DNA of 64,000 bases, from contig JBCLBO010000009.1 of the NCBI GenBank assembly GCA_038916785.1, positions 1-64,000 of the forward strand. Direction: 5' to 3'. The position numbers were made by a program, and so were the translations under genes. Within the stretch, counting starts at the first letter, position 1. Each line of letters starts with the position of its first letter. Under the pieces are notes generated by a model. That model had not been told where the DNA came from. It was given only the letters and a program-made list of their open reading frames with translations, and did no database searches. Source of the stretch: VFKU01 sp038916785. Its GTDB lineage: Bacteria > Hydrogenedentota > Hydrogenedentia > Hydrogenedentales > GCA-2746185. Positions 37,176 to 45,761 of the stretch are shown here, piece by piece.

Positions 37176-38456
37176 ATGAGCGACCAACCCCACTCCATCG
37201 CCTCCAGTCCCACCCGGCGCGAATTCCTTCACACCTCCGGCGCGGTCGTCGCCGCCGCGACCGTGCTCGGCGCGGGGCGCGCCCACGCCGCGAACAAGAA
37301 ATTGAAGATCGGCCTCATCGGTTGCGGCGGACGCGGCACAGGCGCGGCGACCCAGGCGCTCTTGGCGGATCCGGATACCGAACTCGTCGCGCTGGGCGAT
37401 ACCTTCACCGACCAGGTGGAGTCCTGCCTCCGAAGCCTGTCGGCCGGCCCGGCCAGGGAGCGCGTCAACGTGACGAAGGCCCGCCAGTTCGCCGGCTTCG
37501 ACGCCTACCAAAAAGTGATCGAGGCCTCCGACGTCGTCGTGCACGCCTGCACGCCGCATTTCCGCCCGCTGCACGTCGAGGCCGCGGTGAACGCCGGGAA
37601 GCACAACTTCATCGAGAAACCGATCTCGGTGGATCCGGCCGGCGTGCGCCGGCTGCGCGCCGCGTCCGAAGTTGCAAAAACCAAGGGCCTCAATTTCGTC
37701 ACCGGCCTGTGCTACCGCTATGAAAACGCCAAGCGCGAGACCATCAAGCGCATCCACGGCGGCGAAATCGGCGACATCGTCGCCGTGCAGACTTCGTACA
37801 ACACCGGCACGCTGTGGCACAAAGGCCGCAAGCCCGAGTGGAGCGAGATGGAATACCAAATCCGCAACTGGCTGTACTTCGACTGGCTCTCCGGCGACCA
37901 CATCACCGAGCAGCACATCCACAGCCTCGACAAGATCGCGTGGGCGGTGGGCAAATACCCCGTGAAGGCGACCGCGAGCGGCGGGCGCACGGTCCGCGTC
38001 GAACCCGAATACGGCAACATCTACGACCATTTCAACACCGCCTACGAGTGGGAAGGCGGCGTGCGCGGGTTCAGTGCCTGCCGCCAATGGGGCAACTCCG
38101 ACACCGACGTGTCCGATCACGTCTTCGGCACGAAGGGCGTCGCGCGGCTCCAGTCGCACCAGATCGAAGATCGCGACGGCAAGGTCCTGTGGAAACAGCA
38201 GAAGGACCCCGCGGACGACATGTATCAGAACGAGCACAACGCGCTCTTTGCCGCGATCCGCAACGGCGAGCCGATTAACGACGGCGAGATCATGTGCGAC
38301 TCGACGCTCATGGCGATCATGGCGCGCCTCTCGGCCTACACCGGCAAAACCGTGACCTGGGACGAGATGCTCGATTCCCCGCTCGACCTCTCGCTGCCCA
38401 AGTACGAATTCGGCGACGCACCCCAGCGGCCTGTCCAGCGGCCGGGGCTGACTTGA
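37176..38456 (+). CDS. Tat-exported Gfo/Idh/MocA family oxidoreductase
   Basis: A 426-residue NAD(P)-dependent oxidoreductase of the GFO_IDH_MocA family. A Tat signal (PTRREFLHTSGAVVAAAT, cleavage after AHA near 39) precedes the Rossmann fold IGLIGCGGRGTGA. EKPISVD near 145 holds the conserved Lys, and the substrate domain includes LYFDWLSGDHITEQHIHSLD with the catalytic His. Proteins of this type are abundant in planctomycete-like genomes and act on sugars or inositols, being exported with bound cofactor. The VOC gene 35 bases downstream is probably co-transcribed. The 289-bp gap upstream shows nothing nameable. Confidence 0.93.
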   Translation: MSDQPHSIASSPTRREFLHTSGAVVAAATVLGAGRAHAANKKLKIGLIGCGGRGTGAATQALLADPDTELVALGDTFTDQVESCLRSLSAGPARERVNVTKARQFAGFDAYQKVIEASDVVVHACTPHFRPLHVEAAVNAGKHNFIEKPISVDPAGVRRLRAASEVAKTKGLNFVTGLCYRYENAKRETIKRIHGGEIGDIVAVQTSYNTGTLWHKGRKPEWSEMEYQIRNWLYFDWLSGDHITEQHIHSLDKIAWAVGKYPVKATASGGRTVRVEPEYGNIYDHFNTAYEWEGGVRGFSACRQWGNSDTDVSDHVFGTKGVARLQSHQIEDRDGKVLWKQQKDPADDMYQNEHNALFAAIRNGEPINDGEIMCDSTLMAIMARLSAYTGKTVTWDEMLDSPLDLSLPKYEFGDAPQRPVQRPGLT

Positions 38457-38491
38457 GCTCGTTCCCAACAACGAAACGGAGGAGACCCGCC

Positions 38492-38977
38492 ATGAATCCC
38501 GTCGTCTTGCAAATGATCGATGCGTTTACGCTGGGGCGCATGACGCGCCGAGAACTCATCGCCGCGATCAGCGGGCTCGTCGCGGCTGCCGCGGCGGGCC
38601 GGAGCCTGCCCGCGCGCGGAGAGGACCTCTCGCCCACCTTCAAAGCCGTCGGGCTCAATCACATCGCACTTCGCGTGACCGACGTGCCCAAGTCCCGCGA
38701 CTTTTACCAGCGCCACCTCGGCCTGACCGTGGCGAATGAATCTCTTCCGAACAATTCCTTTCTCATGGTGGGCGAACACCACTTCCTCACCCTGTTCCGT
38801 GGAAATGAACCTCGCCTCGATCACTATTGCTACAGCGTCGAGCAGTACGACGTGCAGGACGCGGCGGCGAAACTCCGCGCCGAGAGTATCGAGCCGCGTA
38901 TCGAAGGCGAGCGCATTTATTTCAGCGACCCTGACCATCACACGGTGCAACTGGCATCCACGTCGCACCTGCCCTGA
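38492..38977 (+). CDS. Tat-exported VOC family protein
   Basis: About 161 residues from ATG 38492, with GGAGGAGA just upstream. A Tat-like signal (MTRRELIAAISGLVAAAAAG) is followed by a single VOC module: LNHIALRVTDVPKSRDFYQRHLGL, FLMVGEHHFLTLF, LDHYCYSVE and FSDPDHHTVQL. The His/Glu metal-site residues are present in HIALRV, DHYCYSV and the C-terminal HHTVQL region (Gln where Glu is frequent). A single module would dimerise to build two metal sites. The neighbour upstream is the exported Gfo/Idh/MocA enzyme, so both may act on the same periplasmic substrate. It resembles the VOC protein at 12.85 kb. Confidence 0.85.
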   Translation: MNPVVLQMIDAFTLGRMTRRELIAAISGLVAAAAAGRSLPARGEDLSPTFKAVGLNHIALRVTDVPKSRDFYQRHLGLTVANESLPNNSFLMVGEHHFLTLFRGNEPRLDHYCYSVEQYDVQDAAAKLRAESIEPRIEGERIYFSDPDHHTVQLASTSHLP

Positions 38978-39171
38978 GAGGCTTGGTTTCGCATAACTTG
39001 TTTATTTTCAATTACTTATGACATGTATGCGACTACGCACACTTCTCAGAAACCGGCGCATAGCCTTCACGCCGGATTTTGGGGTTGAATGTGGTGGAGT
39101 ACCATCTTGGTGGAGTACCATCTGATTTCGGCGGCTTCGCGGAGCCAACAGGGTCTACGGGAGAGATAACG

Positions 39172-40608
39172 ATGAAGAAACTGGTTGTGAGCGCATGCGC
39201 GGCGGCCCTCAGCGTGGCCGGTGTCGCGATGGCGGAAGACAAGCCGACCTTCACCAAGGACGTGCTTCCCATCCTCCAAGAGAGCTGCCAAGTGTGCCAC
39301 CGCCCCGGCGGCGCAAACCTCGGCGGCATGGTCGCGCCGATGGCCTTCACCACCTACGAGGAAACGCGCCCGTGGGCGAAGGCGATGGCCAAGCAAGTCT
39401 CCGAGCACAACATGCCGCCGTGGGACGCCTCTGCCGCGCAGCACGGCCAATTCAACAACGAACGCACGCTGGCCCAGGAACAGATCGACACGATCGTGCG
39501 CTGGGCGGAGTCCGGCGCGGCGCGCGGCAATCCCACCGACGCCCCGGCCATGCGCGAATTCCCTGCGTCTAACGGCTGGCTGATCGGCGAACCCAGTCTC
39601 GTCCTCACGATGCCCGAGAAGTACTTCGTCGCCGACGATGTCGAAGACATCTACGTCAACTTCAACCAAACGATCACACAGGAACAATTGCCCACCGATC
39701 GCTGGATCAAGGCGATCGAGTTCCGTCCCGGCAGCTCGGCCGTCCACCACATTATCGCTTTCCCGCTCGGCGGCATCGCTCCCGGCAACGACCCCACCGT
39801 CTATCCCGACGGCATCAGCCGCAAAATCTCGCCCGGCGACGACATCCGCTGGCAGATGCACTACCACAAGGAGTCCGGCCCCGGCACGGGCGTGTGGGAC
39901 CAGTCGCAGATGGCGTTGAAGTTCTACCCCGAGGGCGCGGAAATCAAATACGAAATGCAGGGCAACTCGCTCGGCCGCTTCGACTTCCAAATCCCCGCCG
40001 GCGACCCGAATTACACCATCCAACAGGAATACACGTTTAACCACGATTCGCAAATCGTCCAGTTCATGCCCCACATGCACCTGCGCGGCAAGGCTGCGAA
40101 ATACGAAGCTTTCTATCCGGACGGGAAGTCGGAAGTGCTGCTTGACGTTCCCGCCTACGACTTCAACTGGCAGACTACCTACCAGTACAAAGACTTCAAG
40201 AAAGTCCCGGCCGGGACCAAGGTCGTCTACACGTCGAGCTGGGACAACTCCACGAACAACGTCTACAATCCCGACCCGGCACAGACGGTGCATTGGGGTG
40301 AGCCGACGACGGACGAGATGAGCTTCGGCTACATGTCCTTCATCAACGAATCCGACGACCGCGAGCAGATGTTCGGCGGCGGCCGTGGTCGCGGCGGACG
40401 CGGCGGCGGTGGTGGCCCGGCGCTCGCAAACGTCATCGGCATGTTCGACAAAAACGCCGATGGTCTGCTGCAAAAAGACGAAGCTCCGGGGCAAATGGCC
40501 CGCTTCTTCGACATGATCGACCAGAACAAAGACGGCGCCATCGACAAAACGGAAGCCGAAGCCGCCGACAAGGCCCGCCGCGAGCAGACCCAGCAGCCCA
40601 GCCTCTAA
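39172..40608 (+). CDS. c-type haem / PHM-like copper protein, paralogue 3 with EF-hand tail
   Basis: A 478-residue exported protein (signal peptide 1-21). The haem motif CQVCH is at 39-43 and MPPW at 81-84. Both PHM-like copper sites are complete: HH 192-193 with H230/H232 (MHYH), and H301/H303 (PHMH) with M383 (DEM). After residue 400 a glycine/arginine linker (402-415) leads to two EF-hand loops, D426-E437 and D450-E461, of the calcium-binding DxNxDG type. Its core is close to paralogue 2 and to the remaining half of paralogue 1 (shared IPAGDPNY, FNWQT). A direct repeat of tggtggagtaccatct precedes the gene at about 39093-39122. A strong terminator follows. Confidence 0.9.
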   Translation: MKKLVVSACAAALSVAGVAMAEDKPTFTKDVLPILQESCQVCHRPGGANLGGMVAPMAFTTYEETRPWAKAMAKQVSEHNMPPWDASAAQHGQFNNERTLAQEQIDTIVRWAESGAARGNPTDAPAMREFPASNGWLIGEPSLVLTMPEKYFVADDVEDIYVNFNQTITQEQLPTDRWIKAIEFRPGSSAVHHIIAFPLGGIAPGNDPTVYPDGISRKISPGDDIRWQMHYHKESGPGTGVWDQSQMALKFYPEGAEIKYEMQGNSLGRFDFQIPAGDPNYTIQQEYTFNHDSQIVQFMPHMHLRGKAAKYEAFYPDGKSEVLLDVPAYDFNWQTTYQYKDFKKVPAGTKVVYTSSWDNSTNNVYNPDPAQTVHWGEPTTDEMSFGYMSFINESDDREQMFGGGRGRGGRGGGGGPALANVIGMFDKNADGLLQKDEAPGQMARFFDMIDQNKDGAIDKTEAEAADKARREQTQQPSL

Positions 40609-40630
40609 TCCAGAATCCAGACGCCAACAC

Positions 40631-40675
40631 ATCGGGCGCGGCCGCCAAACCAGCGGTCGCGCCCGATTTACTTTT
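40631..40675 (+). terminator. rho-independent terminator after the third haem/PHM-like gene
   Basis: A 15-bp stem with one G-T pair, 40631-40645 with 40653-40667, loop 7 bases, followed by a T-rich tract. It starts 22 bases after the stop codon. The rest of the gap to 41098 (about 420 bases) holds only the rpsD leader. Confidence 0.85.
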
Positions 40676-40947
40676 TCTCTCTCGAACACCGGCCTTCAGA
40701 GGTCCCCATTTCCACGATGCTGGTTCGACCCAGGAGGAGCACACTGAAATCCGCTCGGCACCCAATCGGCTTTCGTGGCGCGACTCGATGCTCCCCAGTT
40801 TTGAATTTCGCCCCCAAAGCTGTACCTGAGCTAAAAGGGCCCTCATCCGTGCTTTCGTCGTGCCACACTGGAAACTGATTCCTTGCCCCATCCCCAGTTC
40901 CGGTCGCCTATTTAGTCCGCCATCCAGAGGATGAAATTGCCATCGAA

Positions 40948-40975
40948 TTGACTGGAGTGTTGATTAATTGATAGT
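40948..40975 (+). promoter_or_regulatory. possible sigma-70-type promoter for rpsD
   Basis: TTGACT at 40948-40953, 16-base spacer, GATAGT at 40970-40975, in a locally AT-rich patch about 120 bases before rpsD. The leader between it and the start codon holds GC-rich pairing potential that could bind S4, but no known S4 site was recognised. Confidence 0.35.
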
Positions 40976-41098
40976 CTGACGGTTCGTCTGCGCCCGGCGG
41001 TCGCTGAACGGGTATCTCGCCGCGGGGCGCGTGTTGTGTTGAGTCTGTAGGGCGGATACCCGCATTGGCAGCGCCCGATACGCAAAGGAAATACCGTC

Positions 41099-41707
41099 AT
41101 GGCACGTCAAACAGGGGCGAAGCACAAGCTTTGCCGCCGCCTCGGGGAATGCATCTGGGGCAAACCGAACTGTCCCAGCGCCAAGCGCCCCTTCCCCACC
41201 GGCCAGCACGGACAGAACCAGCGCAAGAAGAAGTCCGTGTACGGCATGCAGTTGCTCCAGAAGCAGCGCGTGCGCACGCATTACGGCCTTCTCGAGCGGC
41301 AGATGGAGAAGACCTTCGCCGAGGCCAAGCGCATGGGCGGCGTCACGGGCGCGAACCTGCTGATGCTGCTCGAGTCGCGGCTGGATGCGGTGACTTACCG
41401 CTTCGGCTTTGCGAACTCGATGCCCGCCGCGCGGCAGCTCGTCTCGCACGGACACCTCACGGTGGACGGCGAACCGGTCGATCGGCCTTCGTTCCGCGTG
41501 CGGCCGGGGCAGACCGTGGCGATCGCGGAGAAGAGCCGCAAGATCCCGATGGTCGCCAACGGCGTCGAGCTGCCGGGCAATCGCATCCCCGAATACCTCG
41601 ATCGCCCGCAGGGCGCCTTCGAGGGCAAGATGACCTCGCTGCCCAACTTGGAGACGATTCCTTTCCAGGCGGACACGCAGGCCATCATCGGCTTTTACTC
41701 GCGCTAA
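41099..41707 (+). CDS. rpsD: 30S ribosomal protein S4
   Basis: A 202-residue primary 16S rRNA-binding protein that nucleates assembly of the 30S body. The N-terminus MARQTGAKHKLCRRLGECIW is followed by PFPTGQHGQ, and the S4 RNA-binding domain covers about residues 93-155 (LESRLDAVTYRFGFANSMPA and ARQLVSHGHLTVDG). Three cysteines (12, 18, 25) lie where zinc-carrying S4 proteins have four, so a zinc site is doubtful. AAAGGAA precedes the ATG. The gene stands alone between two terminators, not in the alpha operon with rpsM, rpsK and rpoA. Confidence 0.97.
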   Translation: MARQTGAKHKLCRRLGECIWGKPNCPSAKRPFPTGQHGQNQRKKKSVYGMQLLQKQRVRTHYGLLERQMEKTFAEAKRMGGVTGANLLMLLESRLDAVTYRFGFANSMPAARQLVSHGHLTVDGEPVDRPSFRVRPGQTVAIAEKSRKIPMVANGVELPGNRIPEYLDRPQGAFEGKMTSLPNLETIPFQADTQAIIGFYSR

Positions 41708-41722
41708 ACAAACACTTTTCAA

Positions 41723-41757
41723 GGCGGGCCGCTGTACGGCGGCCCGCCCTATTTTTT
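41723..41757 (+). terminator. rho-independent terminator after rpsD
   Basis: Perfect 10-bp stem GGCGGGCCGC / GCGGCCCGCC (41723-41732, 41739-41748), 6-base loop, then TATTTTTT. It begins 16 bases after the rpsD stop. Confidence 0.92.
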
Positions 41758-41767
41758 GTCAGCGATT

Positions 41768-41900
41768 CGGTGGCATGGGCTTTCAGCCCCTGCGGGATGG
41801 CGGCGGGCACTTTGCGCACTCTTGACGACGGTCGCTCTCACGAGTTGTCGCGCTCGGCTCATTCTTCATCGGCCGGAGGCCGATGCTACGAAGTGCGGCT
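41768..41900. repeat. composite dispersed repeat, copy 3 (partial)
   Basis: Contains the block ggtggcatgggctttcagcc and, 90 bases on, ctcattcttcatcGGCCGGAGGCCgatgctacg, in the same order and orientation as at 4739 and 25321. The first palindrome has lost pairing (gcatgggc against gcccctgc), so this copy is decaying. It fills most of the gap between rpsD and mfd. Confidence 0.7.
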
Positions 41901-42061
41901 GATTCGCTCGCCGTCCAACACGGCCCTATCTATATGCACTTTTGTTGCACTCGTGGTTGCAGTACCATTGTGACCCAAGCGATATCGGTCAGCAGAGTCT
42001 GGTAACGGGGCGCATCGTTCCCGTGCCGGACGGTTCTGCTTTTTCGGCGGGCAATTTTCGC

Positions 42062-45000
42062 GTGACTTCGAACATTATAGCAACTTCCGAGACCCTCCCG
42101 GCGCTCGGGGTCGTCTCGGAAATCATCGCGCTCACGCCGCGCGCGCGGGCGAATGGCGTCGAGATCGTCGGCCCGTGGGGATCGGCGAAGCGGCTTGTTG
42201 CGGCGCAGGTGGCCGAGGCGCTGGGGCGGCCGCTGTTGTATGTCGCGTCGGGCCGGCTCGAGGCCGAGGCGGCGGCGGAAGACCTTGCAACCTTCCTTGG
42301 CGAATCGCGCGTGGCGCTGTTGCCGGCGTGGGAAGTCCTGCCGACGGACGCGATGGCGCCGGCGGACGACATCGTGGCGGAGCGGATGTTCGCGCTGAAT
42401 GCGCTGGTGCAGGCGCAGGAGCGCGGCGAGCTCGCGTGCGCGGTGGTCTCGGTGCGCTCGCTGCTCCAGCGCGTGCCGAACCGCGCGCGGCTGGCGAAGG
42501 ACACGATCGATCTGCGCCTCGGACAGGAGCACGACCTCGAGGACATCGCGGCGAAGCTGGTGAAGATGGGCTACGACCGCGAGCTGATGGTCGAGCAGCG
42601 CGGACAGTTCAGCGTGCGCGGCGGCATTTTCGACATCTTTCCGATTTCGGGCGAGCTGCCCTCCCGCATCGAATTTTTTGGCGACGAGATTGAGTCGATC
42701 CGCCGCTTCGAGCCGGAGACCCAGCGCAGCGTGGACTCGTCCGATTCCGTGCAGATACTGCCGCGATCCGAGAAGAACCTGCTCGCGGCCCAAGCGAAGG
42801 AGAGCGGCGCGCTCGATACCATTCTCGACTATTTGCCGGAAGACATCGTCATTGCGCTGGATGAGCCCGCGCTGGTGGCGCAGGAGGCCGAGCATCTTGA
42901 ACGGACGTTCCCGGATTCGCCGTACCTGGGCACTTGGGCCGAGGTGAGCGGCAAGCTCGGGCGCGACGCGGCGCGGTTGTCTTTGGCGCAGGTCGCGCAC
43001 GCGAAAGCGGCGGACGCGACGCGCTTCACGGTGCCGATGAACTCGATGGCCTCGTGGACGGGCCAGCCGGAGGGCTTCTGGAGCCAGCTCGAGGCCTGGG
43101 GCCTCGCGGGTTATCACGTGCACCTGCTCTGCGTCAACGAGGGCGAGCGTGGCCGCCTCATCGAGCTCTTGCAGGAGCATGGATACCAGCCCGGCGCGCA
43201 GACGGACTTCGATCTGCACGTTTCGCTCGGCCGGCTGCGCGAGGGCTTCGCCTCCGGGCGCGACACGCTCGCCGTGCTCAGTGAGCGCGAGATGTTCGGC
43301 CGCAAATACGTACGGCGCAAGCGCCGCCGTTTCGAGGCGGGCGCGGCGATCACGCAGTTCAGCGACGTGCAGCCCGGCGACTACATCGTCCACGTCGAGC
43401 ACGGCATCGGGCGCTACCTCGGCCTGCGGCGATTCGAGGGCAAGACGAACGAATTCATGGCGGTGCAATACGCGAACAACGACGTTGTGTATGTGCCCGT
43501 CACGCACGTCGACCATATCCAGAAGTACATCGCGTCGGGCGGCGCGGTGCCGAAGATGGACCGGCTGGGCGGCTCGAGTTGGGCGCGCAAGAAGGCCAAG
43601 GTCAAAGAGGCGGTGCGGCAGATGGCCGAGGATCTGATTAAACTGTACGCCGCGCGCGAGGCGCATCCCGGCTTTGCGTTTAGCCTCGATGGCCACTTCC
43701 AGCAGGAGTTCGAGGACAGCTTCGAATACGACGAGACGCCCGATCAGCTCCGCGCGACGGACGAGATCAAGCGCGACATGGAGTCCTCCAAGCCGATGGA
43801 CCGGCTGCTCTGCGGCGACGTCGGCTTCGGCAAGACGGAGGTCGCCATGCGTGCGGCGTTCAAGGCGGTGATGGACAAGAAGCAGGTGGCCGTGCTCGTG
43901 CCGACGACCGTGCTCGCCGAGCAGCACTACCTCACCTTCCAGGACCGCTTCGCGGACTATCCGATCAAGGTCGAGATGCTCAGCCGGTTCCGATCTCCGC
44001 AGGAGCAGCGCGCGATCGTCCACGGCCTGCGCGACGGCGCGATCGACATCATCATCGGGACGCACCGGCTGATCTCGGGCGACATCCAGTTCCGGGACCT
44101 CGGCCTCGTCGTGCTCGACGAGGAGCAGCGCTTTGGCGTGAAGCAGAAGGAGAAGCTCAAGCGGCTGAAAAACAACGTCGACGTGCTCGCGCTCACCGCG
44201 ACGCCGATTCCGCGCACGCTGCACCTCTCGTTGTCCGGCGTGCGCGACATGAGCGTGATCAACACGGCGCCGAACGATCGCCTGCCGATCCACACGTGTA
44301 TCGAGGTGTACAGCGAGGACCTGACGCGGGAGGCGATCCGCCGCGAACTCGAGCGGCAGGGCCAGGTGTTCTACCTGCACAACCGCGTGCAAACCATCGA
44401 TAAGACCGCGGCGATGCTGAAGAAGCTCGTGCCGGCCGCGCGCATGGCGGTGGCGCACGGGCAGATGGAGGAGGGCGCGCTCGAAGACGTGATGACGGCC
44501 TTCGTCCGCCGCGAGTACGACGTGCTCGTGTGCACGACCATTATCGGCTCCGGCCTCGATATCACGAATGCGAACACGATCATCGTCGATCGCGCCGACA
44601 TGTTCGGCCTCGGCGAGCTTTATCAAATTCGCGGGCGCGTGGGGCGTTACAAACACCGCGCGTTTGCCTATCTGCTCATCCCCGGCGACCGCCCGATCAC
44701 GCCCGAGGCGCAGAAGCGGCTCAAGGCGCTCGAGGAATTCAGCACGCTCGGCTCCGGATTTAGCATCGCGCTGCGCGACCTCGAAATCCGCGGCGCGGGC
44801 AACCTCCTCGGCGCGCAACAGAGCGGCCACATCGAGACGGTCGGCTACGAGACCTACCAGCAACTCATCGCGGAAGCGGTCGGCGAACTCAAGGGCCAGC
44901 CGCTGGAGACGCGCCTGCTGCCGCCCTTCGAGATCACCACCGACGCGGGCATTCCCGATTCGTACATCGAGCTCGAATCGCAGAAGATCACGCTCTACAA

Positions 45001-45379
45001 GCGCATCACCGGCATCCACACCACCGCCGAAGTGGACGAGATGGCTGCGGAATTCAAGGACCGCTTCGGCGATCCCCCGCGGCCCGTGCGCCGTTTGCTT
45101 GAGGTGATGCGCGTGCGCGCGCTCGGCGCGCAGGCCGGCGCAGTACGCATTGCCGCGACGAAGGACCTGCTCACGATCAGCTTCCCCATCGACGCCGCGC
45201 GCGACGGCACGCTGGAGGCCTCCGCAATGCAACGCCTGCGCGCCATCCACGGCAAACGCCTCGGCCTGAGCCTCGACAAGACCGCCGCCCTCACGATCGC
45301 GCTGACCCCCGGCGACGACCCGGTCGCCGTGGCGCGGGCCGCCCTCGAAACCCTCACCCTCGAACAGCAAGCGGCCTGA
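42062..45379 (+). CDS. mfd: transcription-repair coupling factor Mfd
   Basis: About 1,105 residues from GTG 42062. The frame is open from 41942, but those first residues look random, so I prefer the GTG. Mfd frees RNA polymerase stalled at lesions and recruits UvrA. The UvrB-like N-terminal module includes GPWGSAKRLVAAQVAEAL and RGGIFDIFPI. The RNA-polymerase-interacting CarD-like domain (FSDVQPGDYIVHVEHGIGRY) follows, then the RecG-like translocase with Walker A GDVGFGKTEVA, DEEQ box LDEEQRFG, TATPIPRTLH and the helicase C motifs ending in QIRGRVGR. The C-terminal TRCF domain closes the protein. E. coli Mfd has 1,148 residues. It stands alone. Confidence 0.96.
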   Translation: MTSNIIATSETLPALGVVSEIIALTPRARANGVEIVGPWGSAKRLVAAQVAEALGRPLLYVASGRLEAEAAAEDLATFLGESRVALLPAWEVLPTDAMAPADDIVAERMFALNALVQAQERGELACAVVSVRSLLQRVPNRARLAKDTIDLRLGQEHDLEDIAAKLVKMGYDRELMVEQRGQFSVRGGIFDIFPISGELPSRIEFFGDEIESIRRFEPETQRSVDSSDSVQILPRSEKNLLAAQAKESGALDTILDYLPEDIVIALDEPALVAQEAEHLERTFPDSPYLGTWAEVSGKLGRDAARLSLAQVAHAKAADATRFTVPMNSMASWTGQPEGFWSQLEAWGLAGYHVHLLCVNEGERGRLIELLQEHGYQPGAQTDFDLHVSLGRLREGFASGRDTLAVLSEREMFGRKYVRRKRRRFEAGAAITQFSDVQPGDYIVHVEHGIGRYLGLRRFEGKTNEFMAVQYANNDVVYVPVTHVDHIQKYIASGGAVPKMDRLGGSSWARKKAKVKEAVRQMAEDLIKLYAAREAHPGFAFSLDGHFQQEFEDSFEYDETPDQLRATDEIKRDMESSKPMDRLLCGDVGFGKTEVAMRAAFKAVMDKKQVAVLVPTTVLAEQHYLTFQDRFADYPIKVEMLSRFRSPQEQRAIVHGLRDGAIDIIIGTHRLISGDIQFRDLGLVVLDEEQRFGVKQKEKLKRLKNNVDVLALTATPIPRTLHLSLSGVRDMSVINTAPNDRLPIHTCIEVYSEDLTREAIRRELERQGQVFYLHNRVQTIDKTAAMLKKLVPAARMAVAHGQMEEGALEDVMTAFVRREYDVLVCTTIIGSGLDITNANTIIVDRADMFGLGELYQIRGRVGRYKHRAFAYLLIPGDRPITPEAQKRLKALEEFSTLGSGFSIALRDLEIRGAGNLLGAQQSGHIETVGYETYQQLIAEAVGELKGQPLETRLLPPFEITTDAGIPDSYIELESQKITLYKRITGIHTTAEVDEMAAEFKDRFGDPPRPVRRLLEVMRVRALGAQAGAVRIAATKDLLTISFPIDAARDGTLEASAMQRLRAIHGKRLGLSLDKTAALTIALTPGDDPVAVARAALETLTLEQQAA

Positions 45380-45439
45380 ACCCCTGTCTCACGCGGAGAC
45401 AATGAGTCGAGTCGCGGAGACTTGCTCGCCTCAGGTCCC

Positions 45440-45664
45440 CTATTGCATGCGTGAGGTTCCCTCTGTAAATCGTCTTCCGAGGGTAACGTAGAATGGACGT
45501 TGACTTTGGAAGACGATCTTCCGGGGGAAGCTCACCTCCGAAAAGCTTTTGCCAAAGGCCATCTTGATCGTTGCGAGCGGAAGCTGCATCCGCAGCTTCC
45601 AGCGACCGCCCTTCGCCGCCTCGTGCATGCGGTCGAGCGTCTTGGAAACGGCGGGGTCTTTCAC
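45440..45664 (-). CDS. small hypothetical protein
   Basis: A 74-residue basic frame beginning KDPAVSKTLDRMHEAAKGGRWKL-like sequence with GTG as start, ending RRFTEGTSRMQ. The composition is protein-like (amphipathic start, aromatic residues spread evenly) and unlike the Arg/Ala-rich antisense frames around it. The frame stays open upstream into the tandem repeat at 45692-45739, so this could be the tail of a larger gene cut off by the repeat. I do not recognise the family. The rest of the gap 45380-45761 shows no other gene. Confidence 0.4.
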   Translation of the reverse strand: MKDPAVSKTLDRMHEAAKGGRWKLRMQLPLATIKMAFGKSFSEVSFPRKIVFQSQRPFYVTLGRRFTEGTSRMQ

Positions 45665-45691
45665 GAGTTTGTCACGGTCCGGTCTCCGCAG

Positions 45692-45739
45692 ATGCTCGGC
45701 GGGTCGAGACCCGGTATATGCTCGGCGGGTCGAGACCCG
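45692..45739. repeat. two 22-base direct repeats carrying a small palindrome
   Basis: Copies at 45692-45713 and 45718-45739 are identical (atgctcggcgggtcgag then acccg), period 26. Each contains CGGGTC/GACCCG. A relative, AGGGCGGG/CCCGCCCT, is at 58300-58320. Confidence 0.75.
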
Positions 45740-45761
45740 CCCTACACGGGAGAATCAGCCG

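Noticed and set aside
41930..45370. An open frame of 1,146 codons on the strand opposite mfd
   Set aside because: It mirrors the GC-rich third-codon pattern of mfd; its translation is rich in Arg, His, Ala and Val with no domains or membrane pattern. mfd on the plus strand is certain.
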